NCBI GenBank assembly: GCA_011799875.1
Contig: CM022298.1
Coordinates: forward strand, 263,307,757-263,371,756
Origin: Thinopyrum elongatum
Lineage: Eukaryota; Streptophyta; Magnoliopsida; Poales; Poaceae
Reading direction: 5' to 3'
Length of the DNA stretch: 64,000 nucleotides
This document shows, one piece after another, positions 10,165 through 20,988 of the stretch (its first letter is position 1; every line of letters begins with the position of its first letter). The notes below the pieces were generated by a model. The model made no database searches. It saw only the letters and a list, made by a program, of their open reading frames with translations, and had not been told where the DNA came from. Both the position numbers and the translations under genes were made by a program.

Positions 10165-10232
10165 GGAGGGGTGCGAGGGTAGCAATGCTCATCCACCTTC
10201 CTCTTCTCCCTTTCCTTGCTCCTGCTTCCACC

Positions 10233-10882
10233 ATGGTGAGGGGAAGAGGCCGGGCTCGTGCATCAGCCACGGTGGCGAGAGCCTCTCGTTGACATCATGC
10301 TTCTGCTTTGGCTGCGGCCACAGAGGCCAGTGCCAGCGCACAAGGTGGGGCCATGCATCGAGGTCGGGGTTGACGCGGTGCATGCGGTCGAGGCGAACGG
10401 GGCGGCGCGCTCGTTGTTTCTCCTTCAATCGCTCCGCCCCCGGCAGAGGGCCATATGAGGGACACGGAGCTCGAGTTCATTGTCGACCTGCAGCTCCCTC
10501 GCCCTTTCACCAGGGTGATGGAGGTTGATCAGCCGCTCGGGCTATGGCTGCGCGCGAGCGGCTGCTGTAATGGCGCCGTGTGGGTGAACGTCGAGTTGCC
10601 CAGACCCCGCATCATGCTCCTTAGGCGTGCGTGGAAAACCTTCGCCCGTGCTCACTACCTTGCGGAGGGGCATGTCCTCCGCTTCAAGCTGGTGGATTCT
10701 GACACGCTCTCCATCAAGATCTTCGGACCTTCAAGTGCTCGTCTCGGGTGCTGCATAGAAAGCTTGAGTTACGATGAAAGCTCCTCCTCAAGACACAGTG
10801 ACAAGGAGGACATAGACGGTGAAGACGCAACAGCGAGCCCCCGGTCATCAAGTCCGAAGACGGCGACTTGGACGCCAGCTGA
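10233..10882 (+). pseudogene. Antisense B3-domain protein gene of element B
   Basis: A plus-strand gene runs tail-to-tail with pol. The ATG sits in a near-ideal context (CCACCATGG). One frame runs from it through an Arg/Ala-rich N-terminus and a B3-like domain. Motifs are LQLPRPFTRVM, QPLGLWLRASGCCNGAVW, VELPRPRIMLLRRAWKTFARAH, HVLRFKLVDSDTLSIKIFG and ARLGCC. This order and spacing fit plant B3 DNA-binding domains, closest in look to the REM type. The frame is broken by TGA at 10290 and near 10368 (both likely from CGA). A late frameshift hides the probable true end, where VIKSEDGDLDAS precedes the stop at 10880-10882; unshifted, the frame stays open to 11213. A homologue sits in element F at 27812. 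Function is unknown; DNA binding is inferred. Confidence 0.72.
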
Positions 10883-11963
10883 ACACTGGCAGCACCTTCA
10901 TCACAAGCTGAGCACCGGCAGCACCATCATCTGCAGCTGGACCCCGGCAGAGCAATTTGCCGGGGGTGACTCACCTAGCCGCTCTCTTCATCCCTGGCTT
11001 CATCTTCCCTGCCGGGTGGGCACTCTCCCAATCTTGTCGGGCGGCGTCTCTCTGGTCCTGGCGGGGGTGACCAGAGCTCTGCCTAGATGCTCCTTTTGCC
11101 CTCCTTGCACTCGATGTAAACCCTGGGAGGAGAGGGACAAGAAAGGCATTACGGAGTACTTTTCTTTTTTTAACAAAAAATGTTGGCAATTGCCGTGTTT
11201 GAATCAAATATAAATATTTCCCATCTATATTCGCGCTTGTATGAGTTGTACTTGTTGTCCCACCCAAGTTGAGAAAAAACCTGCCGGAGATGCGTACTTG
11301 CCTTAGACGTTTAGAAGGACTAGCCCTCAACAGTCCTTTGCGAGTAAGATATCCGGCAAAGCCTCTTGCCAGTCCCAACGCGGCTACTACTAACCCTCGT
11401 CGAGCAAACTCGAGGCAAGTTTAGGAGCGCGGATGGAAGCTGGCCTCTTCCGACTTTATACACGGTTGCAACTAATCCTGTCGAGTGGACTCGAGCCAAG
11501 GATAAGAGCGCGAATGAAAGACGCGGCAAGGTCTCCTCGCGTGCAAGTTTCTCATACCTAGACGTAATATAGAATGATGGGAAATTTCAAGTGAAACAAA
11601 CTTTCGAGTTATCTTTCTTTGTTGTACTTCTTATCACTTGGATAAGGAGGGGCTGCCACAGGTCCAAGTTAGCGAGCACGCTTCCGTCCTTCCCCCGGGA
11701 AAGTTGCTTGCAAGGAACCCTTCTGTCTTTGATAGAAAAAGAAAGAAGAGAAAAGATAACATGGGGCCCTTGGCATGTTAATCATCTTATCTAAACAAGT
11801 GTAATCACATGAAAATCATGCTATAGCATATAGATAAACATGTATGCAAGTTTGTAAAACACTTGGTTTTATTCAGATATGCACAGGGTCTGCGCCTGGC
11901 TTTGTAGAAAGGGTTACAAGCCTTTGAGACTATGCTTGTACAAAACGGCCCGGCAACCGCGCC
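10883..11963. other. Non-coding DNA between B3 gene and integrase of B
   Basis: This gap separates the converging plus-strand B3 gene and minus-strand pol. No frame here resembles a known protein. It includes two related segments, caaactcgaggcaag near 11406 and tggactcgagccaag near 11483, about 75 bp apart, a weak tandem duplication. It presumably holds both 3' untranslated ends. Confidence 0.45.
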
Positions 11964-13238
11964 TCACGGGTAGAACTTGCGAAGATGCTCAATATTCCAT
12001 GAGTTTTGCACGCAAATACCATCTTCAGTCTCCAGACGGACCGCGCCAGGTCAGGTGACTCTTACTACCCGGTAAGGGCCTTCCCACTTCGGCGTCAACT
12101 TATTTGTACCCTTGGCAAACTGAACGCGCCGAAGGACAAGGTTGCCTTCCTCAAGGCTCTGGGCATGAACCTTGCGGCTATGATAGCGGCGCAAGGCTTG
12201 CTGGTAGCGTGCAGCACGTAGAGCTCCCCAAAGACGATTTTCCTCAGGGAGCATAGCATTGTCATGCCACAGCTGCTCTTGCTCTACTTCATCATAGGCA
12301 AGTACTCGAGGTGACCCGTATATGAGTTCTGTGGGGAGCACCGCTTCTGCACCATAGACTAGGAAGAAGGGTGTCTGGCCAGTAGCTCGATTTGGTGTCA
12401 TTCCGAGTGACCAAAGAACCACCGGCAACTCGTTAATCCAACGCCTCCCGCACTTGTCCAGCCTGTCAAAAGTTCTTGTCTTGAGCCCGTGCAATACTTC
12501 AACATTTGTTCTTTCTACTTGCCCATTACTCCTTGGGTGAGCAACGGATGCAAAGCACACCTTACTTCCAAAGCTTTGAGTGTATTGCATGAAAGTGTGG
12601 CTCGTGAATTGTGTGCCGTTGTCAGTGATAACCCTGTTCAGGACCCTGAACCGGCAAACTAATCCTTTGAAGAACTTGACGGCCGACTGTGTAGTTACCT
12701 TTCTCACTCGCTCTACTTCAGGCCACTTTGTGAACTTGTCGATGGCAACGTACAAGAACTCAAAACCCCCGGTAGCACGGGGGAAGGGGCCCGAAATATC
12801 GAGCCCCCATACCAAAAAGGGCCAGGATAAATGAATCATTTGGAGGGCTTGTGCTGGTTGGTGTATGCTCTGCGAATGGAACTGGTATGCTTCACATCTT
12901 GTTACTAGCTCAGCTGCATTCTGGAGGGCATTGGGCCAATAAAAGCCTTGCCAGAAGGCCTTCCCGACAAGGGTTCTTCCTCCTATGTGAGAACCACATA
13001 CGCCTCGATGTATCTCCGCAAACAACTTCAGTCCATCTTCCCGAGTAATGCACTCCAATTTCACTATGTTTGTTTTCTTTCTGCACAGGATGTTATCCAC
13101 AAACTGGTACATACTTGACTGACGGGCTACTTTCTCAGCTTGCTCTTGCTCTTCGAGAAGTTCTCCTGTTTGGAGAAATTGAACTATCTGTTGTGCCCAT
13201 TTCGGAGCTTGGGGCTCGACAACAAGGACTAAAGGCAT
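11964..13238 (-). CDS. Integrase of element B
   Basis: A 395-codon open stretch (12051-13238) plus a short frameshifted tail end at a TGA (11964-11966) after LRKFYP. The zinc-binding part has H77, H84 and C115, but the second Cys is Tyr (RCEAYQF, residue 118), so HHCC is incomplete. The catalytic residues are complete: D148 in GLDISGPF, D206 in ITDNGTQF and E242 in GQVERTN, giving exact D35E spacing. The C-terminal part ends with LTPKWEGPYRVVRV, the usual Gypsy integrase tail. It is the best-preserved enzyme in the window. The Met given is internal to the natural polyprotein. Confidence 0.9.
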
Positions 13239-13484
13239 TTCTTTTGCTGCGGGAGCACTGATCTCATTGGCAAGAATCTAGGATTCTGCCTGAGGCGGCT
13301 GCTCACTGGCAGGCGCATCACTGCTCCTGGCAACTGCTTTACCGGCGGCTTCTGGGAGCCCTGCCGGAAAGTATTTGCCGGTGCTTATCTTCCTTCTCTT
13401 CTTGGCTCTTGTTGATGGAGTAACTGTGGGTCAAATCAAGTGGAGCACAAAAGTCCCTGGTTCCACAGGTAGCTTTTGGGCCAC
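13239..13484 (-). pseudogene. Linker between second RNase H and integrase of B
   Basis: The minus strand continues the second RNase H with VEPGTFVLHL and then a basic KKRRK stretch and an Ala/Pro-rich linker before integrase. A stop interrupts it. The reading resumes across the solo LTR at 13485-15066, which cuts this domain. Confidence 0.55.
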
Positions 13485-15066
13485 TGTAGGATCGAAAGTA
13501 GGTCTAGAGGGTGGGTGATTAGACTACTTGAACAAATAAAAATCTAACCTTTTCCCATTTTTAGTTGTGGGCAGATTTTAGCAAGTTAGCACAAGTCAAG
13601 CAATCAACCTACACATGCAATTCTAAGAGTGTAGCAGTGGAAAGTAAAACACTTCATATGAAGGTAAAGGGAAGGGTTTGGAGAGTGCAAACACAATGAT
13701 GACACGGAGATTTTTGGCATGGTTCTGATAGGTGGTGCTATCGTACATCCACGTTGATGGGGACTTCAACCCACGAAGGGTAACGATTGCGCGAGTCCAC
13801 GGAGGGCTCCAACCAAGAAGGGTCCACGGAGAAGCAAACTTGTCTATCCCACCATGGCCATCGCCCACGAAGGACTTGCCTCACTCGGGTAGATCTTCAC
13901 GAATTAGGCGATCTCCTTGCCCTTACAAACTTCTTGGTTCAACTCCACAATCTTGTCGGAGGCTCCCAAGCGACACCTAACCAATCTAGGAGACACCACT
14001 CTCCAAAAGGTAATAGATGTTGTGTTGATGATGAACTCCTTGCTCTTGTGCTTCAAATGATAGTCTCCCCAACACTCAACTCTCTCACACAGATTTGGAT
14101 ATGGTGGAAAGATGATTTGAGTGGAAAGCAACTTGGGGAAGGCTAGAAATCAAGATTCTTGTGGTTGGATTGGAATATCTTGATCTCAACACATGAGTAG
14201 GTGGTTCTCTCTTAGAAAATGTAGGCTGGAAGTGTAGGCACGTTCTGATGGCTCTCTCACATATGGAGAAGGGGGTGGAGGGGTATATATAGCCTCGACA
14301 TAAAATCCAACCGTTACACACATTTGACCCAACTCGGTCAGACCGAATAGAGGAACTCAGTGAGACCGATTCAGTTCAAAATGTGAACATTAGGAATCTC
14401 GGTGGGACCGACTGGAACAACTCGGTGGGACTGATGTGCTAGGGCTAGGGCAAAACCTCATCTCGGTGAAGCCGATTGCGTGAACTCGGTGAGACCGATT
14501 TCAGCAAAGAGCAAACAGAGAGTTGGTCAAGAAAACTCGGTGTGACCGATCGCTCATTTCGGTGAGACCGAAATGTTACAAAAGGGAAACAGAGAGTTTG
14601 CAGGGCCATCTCGGTGAGACCGAGATCCGTATCGGTGTGACCGAGGTGTTAGGGTTTCTAGCAATGGCTATGTCAAATGAACTCGGTGGCACCGGATAGA
14701 AGATTTAGGTGGGGCCGGGTTCGACTTTGGATTTTAGACATATTTGGAAATGAGAAAGTGGTTGAGGGCTTTGGAGCAATATCACTAAGCATTTTGAGCA
14801 AGTAGACCATTAAGCAACACCTCATCCCCTTTTAATAGTATTGGCTTTCCTATGGACTCAATGTGATCTTGGATCACTAAAATATAAATGAAGAACTTGA
14901 GCTTTTGCCAATATGTGTCCTTAGCATTTTGAGGGGCCCACATCTCTAGTCCATTCCATGCCATTCATTGAACTTTCTGAAATATTAAACTTGAATGGAT
15001 ATTAGTTCAATGAGCTATATGTTGTTATGAATTACCAAAACCACCCGGGGATTAGTTGCACTTTCA
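13485..15066 (-). repeat. Solo LTR of the element C family, inside B
   Basis: On the minus strand it begins TGAAAGTGCAACTAATCC (as element C does) and ends ACTTTCGATCCTACA, about 1.58 kb, with no internal domain. It interrupts the second RNase H frame of B. Flanking pentamers are gccac and gcagc (3 of 5 match), so the TSD is decayed or the insertion was followed by rearrangement. It is rich in CTCGGTnnnACCGAG units (14330-14720). It shows the complete LTR 3' end that element C has lost. Confidence 0.8.
14284..14291 (-). promoter_or_regulatory. TATA box in solo Copia-type LTR
   Basis: TATATATA on the minus strand is followed by CCCCTCCACCCCCTTCTCC. The same block occurs in the 5' LTR of C near 19598. 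Confidence 0.55.
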
Positions 15067-15783
15067 GCAGCACACTTTGATAGCTGATCAGCGATGCTGT
15101 TTTCCGCACGAGGGATGTGCTCTATTTGCAGACCGTCAATGTGTTCTTCCAACTTGCTCACTTCATCCACGTACGGTTCCATCAATGGGCTCTAGTAATC
15201 CTTATTCACTTGCTTTACTAAAAGTTGTGAATCTCTGCGAACGAACAACTTTTTGATTCCCAACTCTACCGCAATTCTGAGGCTGACAAGTAGTCCCTCA
15301 TACTTAGCAGTATTGTTGGTAGCTTCCTCATGGGGGAAATGCATTTGAACCACATACTTGAGATGCTCTCCGGTGGGTGCGATAAATAGCACACCGGCAC
15401 CGGCGCCTTGCAGCAAGAAAACCATCGTCAAAGGACATGATCCAATTCCATTGGGTTTCCCTGCCGGGGAGGGCCGATTCCTAGATCTCATCATCTAGTG
15501 TTGGCGTCCATTCTGCAATGAATTCAGCCAATGCTCTGGTCTGAATAGTTAATGTACTCTCAAATTTGAGCACAAAGCTTGACAGTTCCAATGCCCACTC
15601 TATTATCATGCCTGTTGCCTCTGGATTCCTCAGAATGTGTTGCAACGAGAAGCGAGTGACCATCGTGATCTCATGTGCTTGAAAATAGTGGTGCCGCTTC
15701 CTTGAAGCCATGAGTAGGCCAAAGAGCAACTTTTGGACACCCGATATACCTTGACCTAGCCCCCTGCGGTAGGGAGCTAACAA
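15067..15783 (-). pseudogene. RNase H and second RNase H of element B
   Basis: Minus-strand fragments show YFQAHEITMVTRFSLQHILR and LALSSF-like bridge segments (15481-15783). These are followed by HFPHEEATNNTAKYEGLLVS and LFVRRDSQLLVKQVNKDY (15192-15494), the second RNase H of Tat elements. Near 15067 the strand reads IEHIPRAEN, the domain end, before the solo LTR breaks it. Frames change near 15480, so it is not functional. Confidence 0.75.
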
Positions 15784-15798
15784 AGTACACTAGCCCCA

Positions 15799-16865
15799 CT
15801 ACACCACTTTCTTCTTCAACGTAATTTGCTGCTCAGCTATTTTCTCTTGCATCACTTTTTCCTTCCTGGCATCTAACCTTGCCGGGGAAGACGTCATTTC
15901 ACCATGGGATGGCTCTACCACTATTGTTTCCTCATCGTCAGCTTCCCTCTGTGCAACTAGTGCAGCACTGACCACTTGATTGGTCACTACCAAGTATAGT
16001 AGCAACGGTTCTTGCGGTTTGGGTGCGACTAGAGTTGGCGCAGAAGACAGGTACTTTTTCAGGTCTTGTAGTGCAGCCTTCGCTTCCGGTGTCCATTTTA
16101 TGGGACCCATCTTTTTCAATATCTTGAAGAAAGGCAGGGCGCGCTCAGCAGACCTTGAAATAAACCTACTCAGAGCTGCGACACAACTGGCAAGGCGCCG
16201 CACATCCTTGACGGTCTTGGGTGCTTGGATCTGCTCAATATCCTTGATCTTGTCGGGGTTCGCCTCGATCCCACGCTGAGATATAAAGAACCCATGGAGC
16301 TTGCCGGAGGGAACATCGGACACACACTTCTCGGGGTTGAGCTTCATGTTGATCTTCCACAACTTGGAAAAGGTTTCCTCCAAATCTTGAATTACGGTGG
16401 ACTTGTCCTTGGTCTTGAACAAAATATCATCCATGTAGGCTTCTATGTTCCTATGTAACTGTGGGTCAAAACTGATCTGGACTACCCTCGCGAACATCGA
16501 AGCCACACTCTTTAGTCCGAAAGGCATCTGTGCAAAGCAGTACATGCCACATGGAGTAATGAATGCGGTTTTCTCCTCATCTTCCTTGGTCATGAATATC
16601 TGGTGATATCCGGAGTAGGCGTCAAGAAATGAAAGCAAATCACAGCCGGCAGTGGAGTCCACAATCTGGTAATGCACGGCAAGGGGAAAGGATCCTTTGG
16701 GCATGCCTTGTTGAGGTCACTGTAATCAATACAATGTCTCCATTTCCCATTCGCCTTGCGCATGACAACTGGATTCGCCAACCAGGTTGGATGTAGCACT
16801 CCTCTAACCAGGCCAACTGCCTCGAGTTTCTTGATCTCTTCTGCTATAAATTGTTGCCGTCCCAA
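15799..16865 (-). pseudogene. Reverse transcriptase of element B
   Basis: Two overlapping minus frames carry a nearly complete RT. The first (16590-16865) has GLVRGVLHPTWLANPVV, NGKWRHCIDYSDLNKACPKD and FPLP. After a frameshift near 16690 the second (15799-16704) has LLSFLDAYSGYHQI, MPFGLKSVASMFARVV and a YMDD active site (residues 90-93 of that frame). It continues through SGKLHGFFISQRGIEANP into the connection domain. All catalytic Asp residues are present; one frameshift is the main lesion. A Lys/Glu-rich tail precedes a stop near 15800. Confidence 0.85.
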
Positions 16866-17018
16866 GGCTTGCTTTCTGACCTTCTGCTTGACGCGCCAAG
16901 CATGAGGGCAGACAGGAAGATGGTGCTCAATTACCTCCCTAGGAACACCGGGGGTGTCAAATGGTTACCATGCAAACACATCTACATTCGCCCGCAGGAA
17001 GGCAATGAGCGCGCTTTC

Positions 17019-17720
17019 CTATTTGATATCTAGGGTGGCACTAACGGTGAAGGTACCACCAGTGCCATCCTCCCTTGCCGGCACCTTGTTTGTCATAGGT
17101 GGAGTGGCCTTGGATCTCTTGCCAGTAGAGCTTTCTAGCAAATCCTCAACGGGTGCGCAGCACTTCGAGGAGGTGTGCTTCCCAGAAGCCTCGCTGGATG
17201 TCTTGCCAGGTTTTTTGCTATTCTTCGACTTGGCGGGAGCTGTTGCCTTGTTGGTTTCCGCTGCGACCCCATCCCTGTAGATTTTGTCCATACAAATGAC
17301 TGCATCTTTCTTGTCGGAGTTGATGGAGATGACACCCATGGGCCCTGGCATCTTGAATGTGTTGTAAGCATAGTGTGATGCTGCTATGAATTTGGCCAAG
17401 GCTGGGCGACCAAGAATTCCATTAAACGGCAAGGGGATCTTAACCATATCAAACACAACCTTCTATGTTCTGTAATTTAGTTCCCCGCCAAATGTCACCG
17501 GCAGCATGATTTTTCCCTTAGGTCGTCTCCTTCCTAGGTTGATTCCTTGGAACGTCCCCATTTTCTAGAGCTCTTCCTCAGGGATTTGCAGCCTCTCGAT
17601 CACCTAAGGGGAGATCAGGTTCAAGTTGTCCCCACCGTCAACTAATATTTTCATGACCTTGAGGTTGCTATCGTTGGTGAGACCAACAACGGCAAGCACG
17701 CGACCGTGGTTGTGCGATCA
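17019..17720 (-). pseudogene. Protease region of element B
   Basis: The active-site loop reads ILVDGGDNLNLISP near 17660-17600 in one minus frame. The downstream part (17019-17456) is open for 145 codons with GILGRPALAKFIAASHYAYN and MPGPMGVISI, then a Lys/Ser-rich linker. In-frame stops and a frame change separate the two parts. DGG in place of DTG is normal for the Tat type. Confidence 0.75.
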
Positions 17721-18844
17721 GGGTGATCCTCAGCATCGAAAATAATAGGCGTGTGGGACCACTTGAGGGGCTTTTGTGCATCCACTGTCGGCTCCGCCAC
17801 ATTGACTTCCCGCGCCCACTGCTTTAGCTGGCAGTGAGAGGAGTGCAAACATGCACCTCCATCAATGCACATGGCCTCTGTTGCCTTCTGGAATTCATGC
17901 TCGTTGGACTCTTCGTCATCCTCCTTATCACTTCCTTCATCTTCCTCTTTTTTCTCTCTACCCCTAGCGGGCTTTTCTTTCTTCTGGCTAGCGTTGCCGT
18001 GGTGTCTACCTTGACCACCATGACCCTTCTTGCCAGATCCACTTGTACTGTCCTGACCCTTCTCCTTGTCTCACTTCTCATACTCAGCTTTCTGTTTTTC
18101 AACCAGCTGCTCGACTTGACAGCACTCTTGGAGGTCGTGGCCCTTGGTAAGGTGGATCTTGTAGTACGGCCCGTCGGACATGCAAGCTTTCTCTCCCGCC
18201 GCGGCAACCTGGCAATAAGCGCATGTAGCTGCTTCCTTGCTGGTGTTCTCCGCTCTGGGCTTCTTGGCGGGGTTAGAGCTGCCTGATCCTTCAATAGCCA
18301 TAACTAACTTGCCTTTGCACTTTCTGGTGCGCCTTCGACCTTTCTTCCCTGGGGCGGTCGTGTCGTCATCGTCGGAATTGAATTCGACGGCATCATCTTC
18401 CCCGGGAAGCCTTCTCCCTTCTTCAACACGCGCACACTTGTGCGCCAACGTATAGAGTTCACTGACGGTCTTTGGCAGATGGATATGCATATTCTCCCAC
18501 ATCTTGCGATTGCACACATTCGTGTGGAATGCAGCAATCACGGCCGTGGGGTGGATATACAGTATGCTGCGGTGCATGCGGCTGAATCTCTGGATGTACT
18601 TGCGTAGGTTCTCTCCTTCCTTCTGTGGGATCACTTGCAAGTCGCTGGGTAACCCTGGACCTTTCTGTCCCCCAGTAAAAGCACCAACAAACTCATTGCA
18701 AAGATCTGACCACGAGGAAATGGAGTTTTTCCGACAAGTTCGTTATCCAAGACCTCACGTTGGGCTTGAGCACCAATGGGAAGTAGTTGGCTAGGATTTT
18801 CTCATCCCTTCCCCCGGCAGTTTGCACAAGAATTGTATAAATGC
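17721..18844 (-). pseudogene. Gag of element B, truncated by element C
   Basis: The 3' half of gag: KILANYFPLVLKPNVRSW near 18800, then an open 189-codon stretch (18071-18640) with GENLRKYIQRFSRMHRSI and LYTLAHKCARVEEGRR. A zinc knuckle follows, YYKIHLTKGHDLQEC. In this family the knuckle is CX2HX4HX4C; here the first Cys is Tyr. The acidic and Lys-rich linker 17830-18070 precedes the protease. The N-terminal part of gag is displaced by element C and not in the window. Confidence 0.8.
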
Positions 18845-20326
18845 TGAAAGTGCAACTAATCCCCGGGTGGTTTTGGTAATTCATAACAACATATAGTTCA
18901 TTGAACTAATATCCATTCAAGATAAATGTTTTAGGAAGTTCAATGAATGGCATGGCATGGACTAGAGATGTGGAACCCTCAAAATGCTAATGACAAATAT
19001 TGGCAAAAGCTCAAGACTCTTCATCTTTATTTTAGTGATCCAAGATCACATTGAGTCCATAGGAAAGACAATACTATTAAAAGGGGATGAGGTATTGCTT
19101 AATGGATTGCTTGCTCAAATGCTTATTTATATTGCTCCAAAACCCTCAGCCACTTTCTCCATCCAAATATGTGAAAATCCTAAACTCCAACTCGGCCCCA
19201 CCGATTCTTTCTATCCGGTGCCACCGAGCTCACATGACATAGACACAACCAGAAACCCTAACAGTTCGGTCTCACCGATACGGATCTCGGTCTCACCGAG
19301 ATGGCCTTGCCAACACTCTATGACTTGTTGCATTTATTTTGGTCTCACTGAGTAATGCAATCGGTCTCACCGAGTTGGCTTGACAGATTCTTTGTTGCCT
19401 TATTGCTTCACTTTGGTCTCACTGAGTTGATGCAATCGGCACCACCAAGATGATGTTTGACCTAAGCCATAGCACATCGGTCCCACCGAGATTCCTAACA
19501 TTCACATTTTTTAACAGATCGGTGCCACCGAGTTTAACTATTTGGTCCCACCAAGATGAGTCAAATGTGTGTAACGGTTGGATTTTGTGTTGAGGCTATG
19601 TATACCCCTCCACCCCCTTCTCCATTTGTGAGAGAGACATCGGAACGTTCCTACACTTCCACCATACATTTTATGAGAGAGAACCACCTACTCATGTGTT
19701 GAGATCAAGATATTCCAGTCCTACCACAAGAATCTTGATTTCTAGCCTTCCCCAAGTTGCTTTCCACTCAAATCATCTTTCCACCATAGCCAAATCTATG
19801 AGAGAGAGTTGAGTGTTGGGGAGACTAGCATTTGAAGCACAAGAGAAAGGAGTTCATCATCAATACACCATTTGTTACCTTTGGGAGAGTGGTGTCTCCT
19901 AGATTGGTTAGGTGTCGCTTGGGAGCCTCCATCAAGATGTGGAGTTGAACCAAGAAGTTTGTAAGGGCAAGCAGATCGCCTACTTCATGAAGATTTACCC
20001 GAGTGAGGCAAGTCCTTCGTGTGTGATGGACATGGTGGGATAGACAAGGTTGCTTCTTCGTGGACCCTTCATGGGTGGAGCCCTCCGTGAACTCGCACAG
20101 CCGTTACCCTTCGTGGGGTGAAATCTCCATCAACATGGACGTACGATAGCACCACCTATCGGAACCACACCAAAAATCTCCATGTCTCCATTGCGTTTGC
20201 CTTCTCCAAACCCTTTCCTTTACCTTCATATGCAATGTTTTACTTTCCACTGCTATACTCATAGAATTGCATGTGTAGGTTGATTGCTTGACTTGTGCTA
20301 ATTGCTAAAATCTGCCCACAACTAAA
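18845..20326 (+). repeat. 5' LTR of element C, 3' end deleted
   Basis: It starts TGAAAGTGCAACTAATCC and aligns throughout with the reverse complement of the solo LTR 13485-15066. It stops after tctgcccacaactaaaa, where the solo LTR still has about 100 bp to its CA end. It contains many CTCGGTnnnACCGAG-type units (19190-19560) and a TATA-like site at 19598. Confidence 0.8.
19598..19604 (+). promoter_or_regulatory. TATA-like site in LTR of element C
   Basis: TATGTATA-type sequence before CCCCTCCACCCCCTTCTCC. The solo LTR copy has a perfect TATATATA at this point, so this copy is mutated. Confidence 0.45.
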
Positions 20327-20328
20327 AT

Positions 20329-20988
20329 ATGCACGAAGGTACCGAGTCCGTCAAGGAATCCAAGTTGGATGTGCTTCAAAGTCAACTTGACAAGTTCAAG
20401 ATGAAGGATGGTGAAGGAGTCGTCGAAATGTACTCTAGGCTTGCTCTCATCACAAATGAGATTGTCGGCTTAGGAACTGAAGAGATGACTGGCAAATTCA
20501 TCATCAAGAAGATCCTAAGAGACTTGGATGGAAAATATGACACCATGTGCACCTTGATCCAAATGATGCCCAATTACAAAGATCTCAAGCCTAGGGAAGT
20601 CATTTGTAGAATTGTTGCTCATGAGATGTCACTCAAGGATAAGGAAGAGCTCCACAACAAGTCTAGTGGTGCTTACAAAGCTTCAAGTGATGCTCCTACA
20701 ACATCAAGTGAGAAGCAAGTCTCTAATGAAGAATTGAGCTTAATGGTGAAGAACTTCAACAAGTTCTACAAGAATAGAAGCAAAGAGAGAAGCTCCAAGT
20801 CAAGATCCTACAATGACAAAAGATCTTCTAGTCGTGATCAAAATTGCTACAATTGTGGAAGACCCGGACACTACTCCAATGAGTGTGCAGATCCCTACAA
20901 GAAAAGCGAAGACTCACCAAAAAGGAGGAGTAGAAGAGATGAATCACCTCCAAAAGAGAGAAGGAGTAGAGATGATCGTTATGAATGA
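20329..20988 (+). CDS. Gag of element C, N-terminus deleted
   Basis: This 219-codon frame contains the second half of a Copia gag domain (SKLDVLQSQLDKFKM, then VVEMYSRLALITNEI) and a basic Ser-rich stretch. A canonical CX2CX4HX4C zinc knuckle, CYNCGRPGHYSNEC, is at residues 173-186. Relatives have about 100 more residues before the first motif. The ATG at 20329 is created next to the deletion junction and is not the natural start. A frameshift at about 20980 leads into the next gag segment. Confidence 0.82.
   Translation: MHEGTESVKESKLDVLQSQLDKFKMKDGEGVVEMYSRLALITNEIVGLGTEEMTGKFIIKKILRDLDGKYDTMCTLIQMMPNYKDLKPREVICRIVAHEMSLKDKEELHNKSSGAYKASSDAPTTSSEKQVSNEELSLMVKNFNKFYKNRSKERSSKSRSYNDKRSSSRDQNCYNCGRPGHYSNECADPYKKSEDSPKRRSRRDESPPKERRSRDDRYE

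Larger units (their letters stand above)
8795..18844 (-). mobile_element. Gypsy LTR retrotransposon B with antisense B3 gene
   Basis: The minus strand carries gag (broken at 18844 by element C), protease, RT, RNase H and integrase. These are followed by about 1.1 kb of non-coding DNA, a plus-strand B3-like gene, and the 3' LTR at 8795-9636. The 5' LTR and the start of gag lie beyond element C, outside the window. A solo Copia-type LTR (13485-15066) interrupts the stretch between second RNase H and integrase. The left flank is gcaag (8790-8794); its partner TSD copy is off-window. Confidence 0.88.

Noticed and set aside
10233..11213. B3 gene as an ordinary host gene between two transposons
   Set aside because: It lies between PPT and pol of B, and a homologue sits at the same place in F, so it belongs to the element.
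14330..14720. Regular CTCGGT repeats looked like a CRISPR-type or satellite array
   Set aside because: Units are short, imperfect, of both orientations and without uniform spacers, and lie inside a plant LTR.
15061..18850. Inverted TGAAAGTGCAACTAATCC termini suggested a TIR DNA transposon
   Set aside because: The enclosed DNA is gag-RT of Gypsy element B reading through both sides. The termini are ends of two oppositely oriented Copia-type LTRs.
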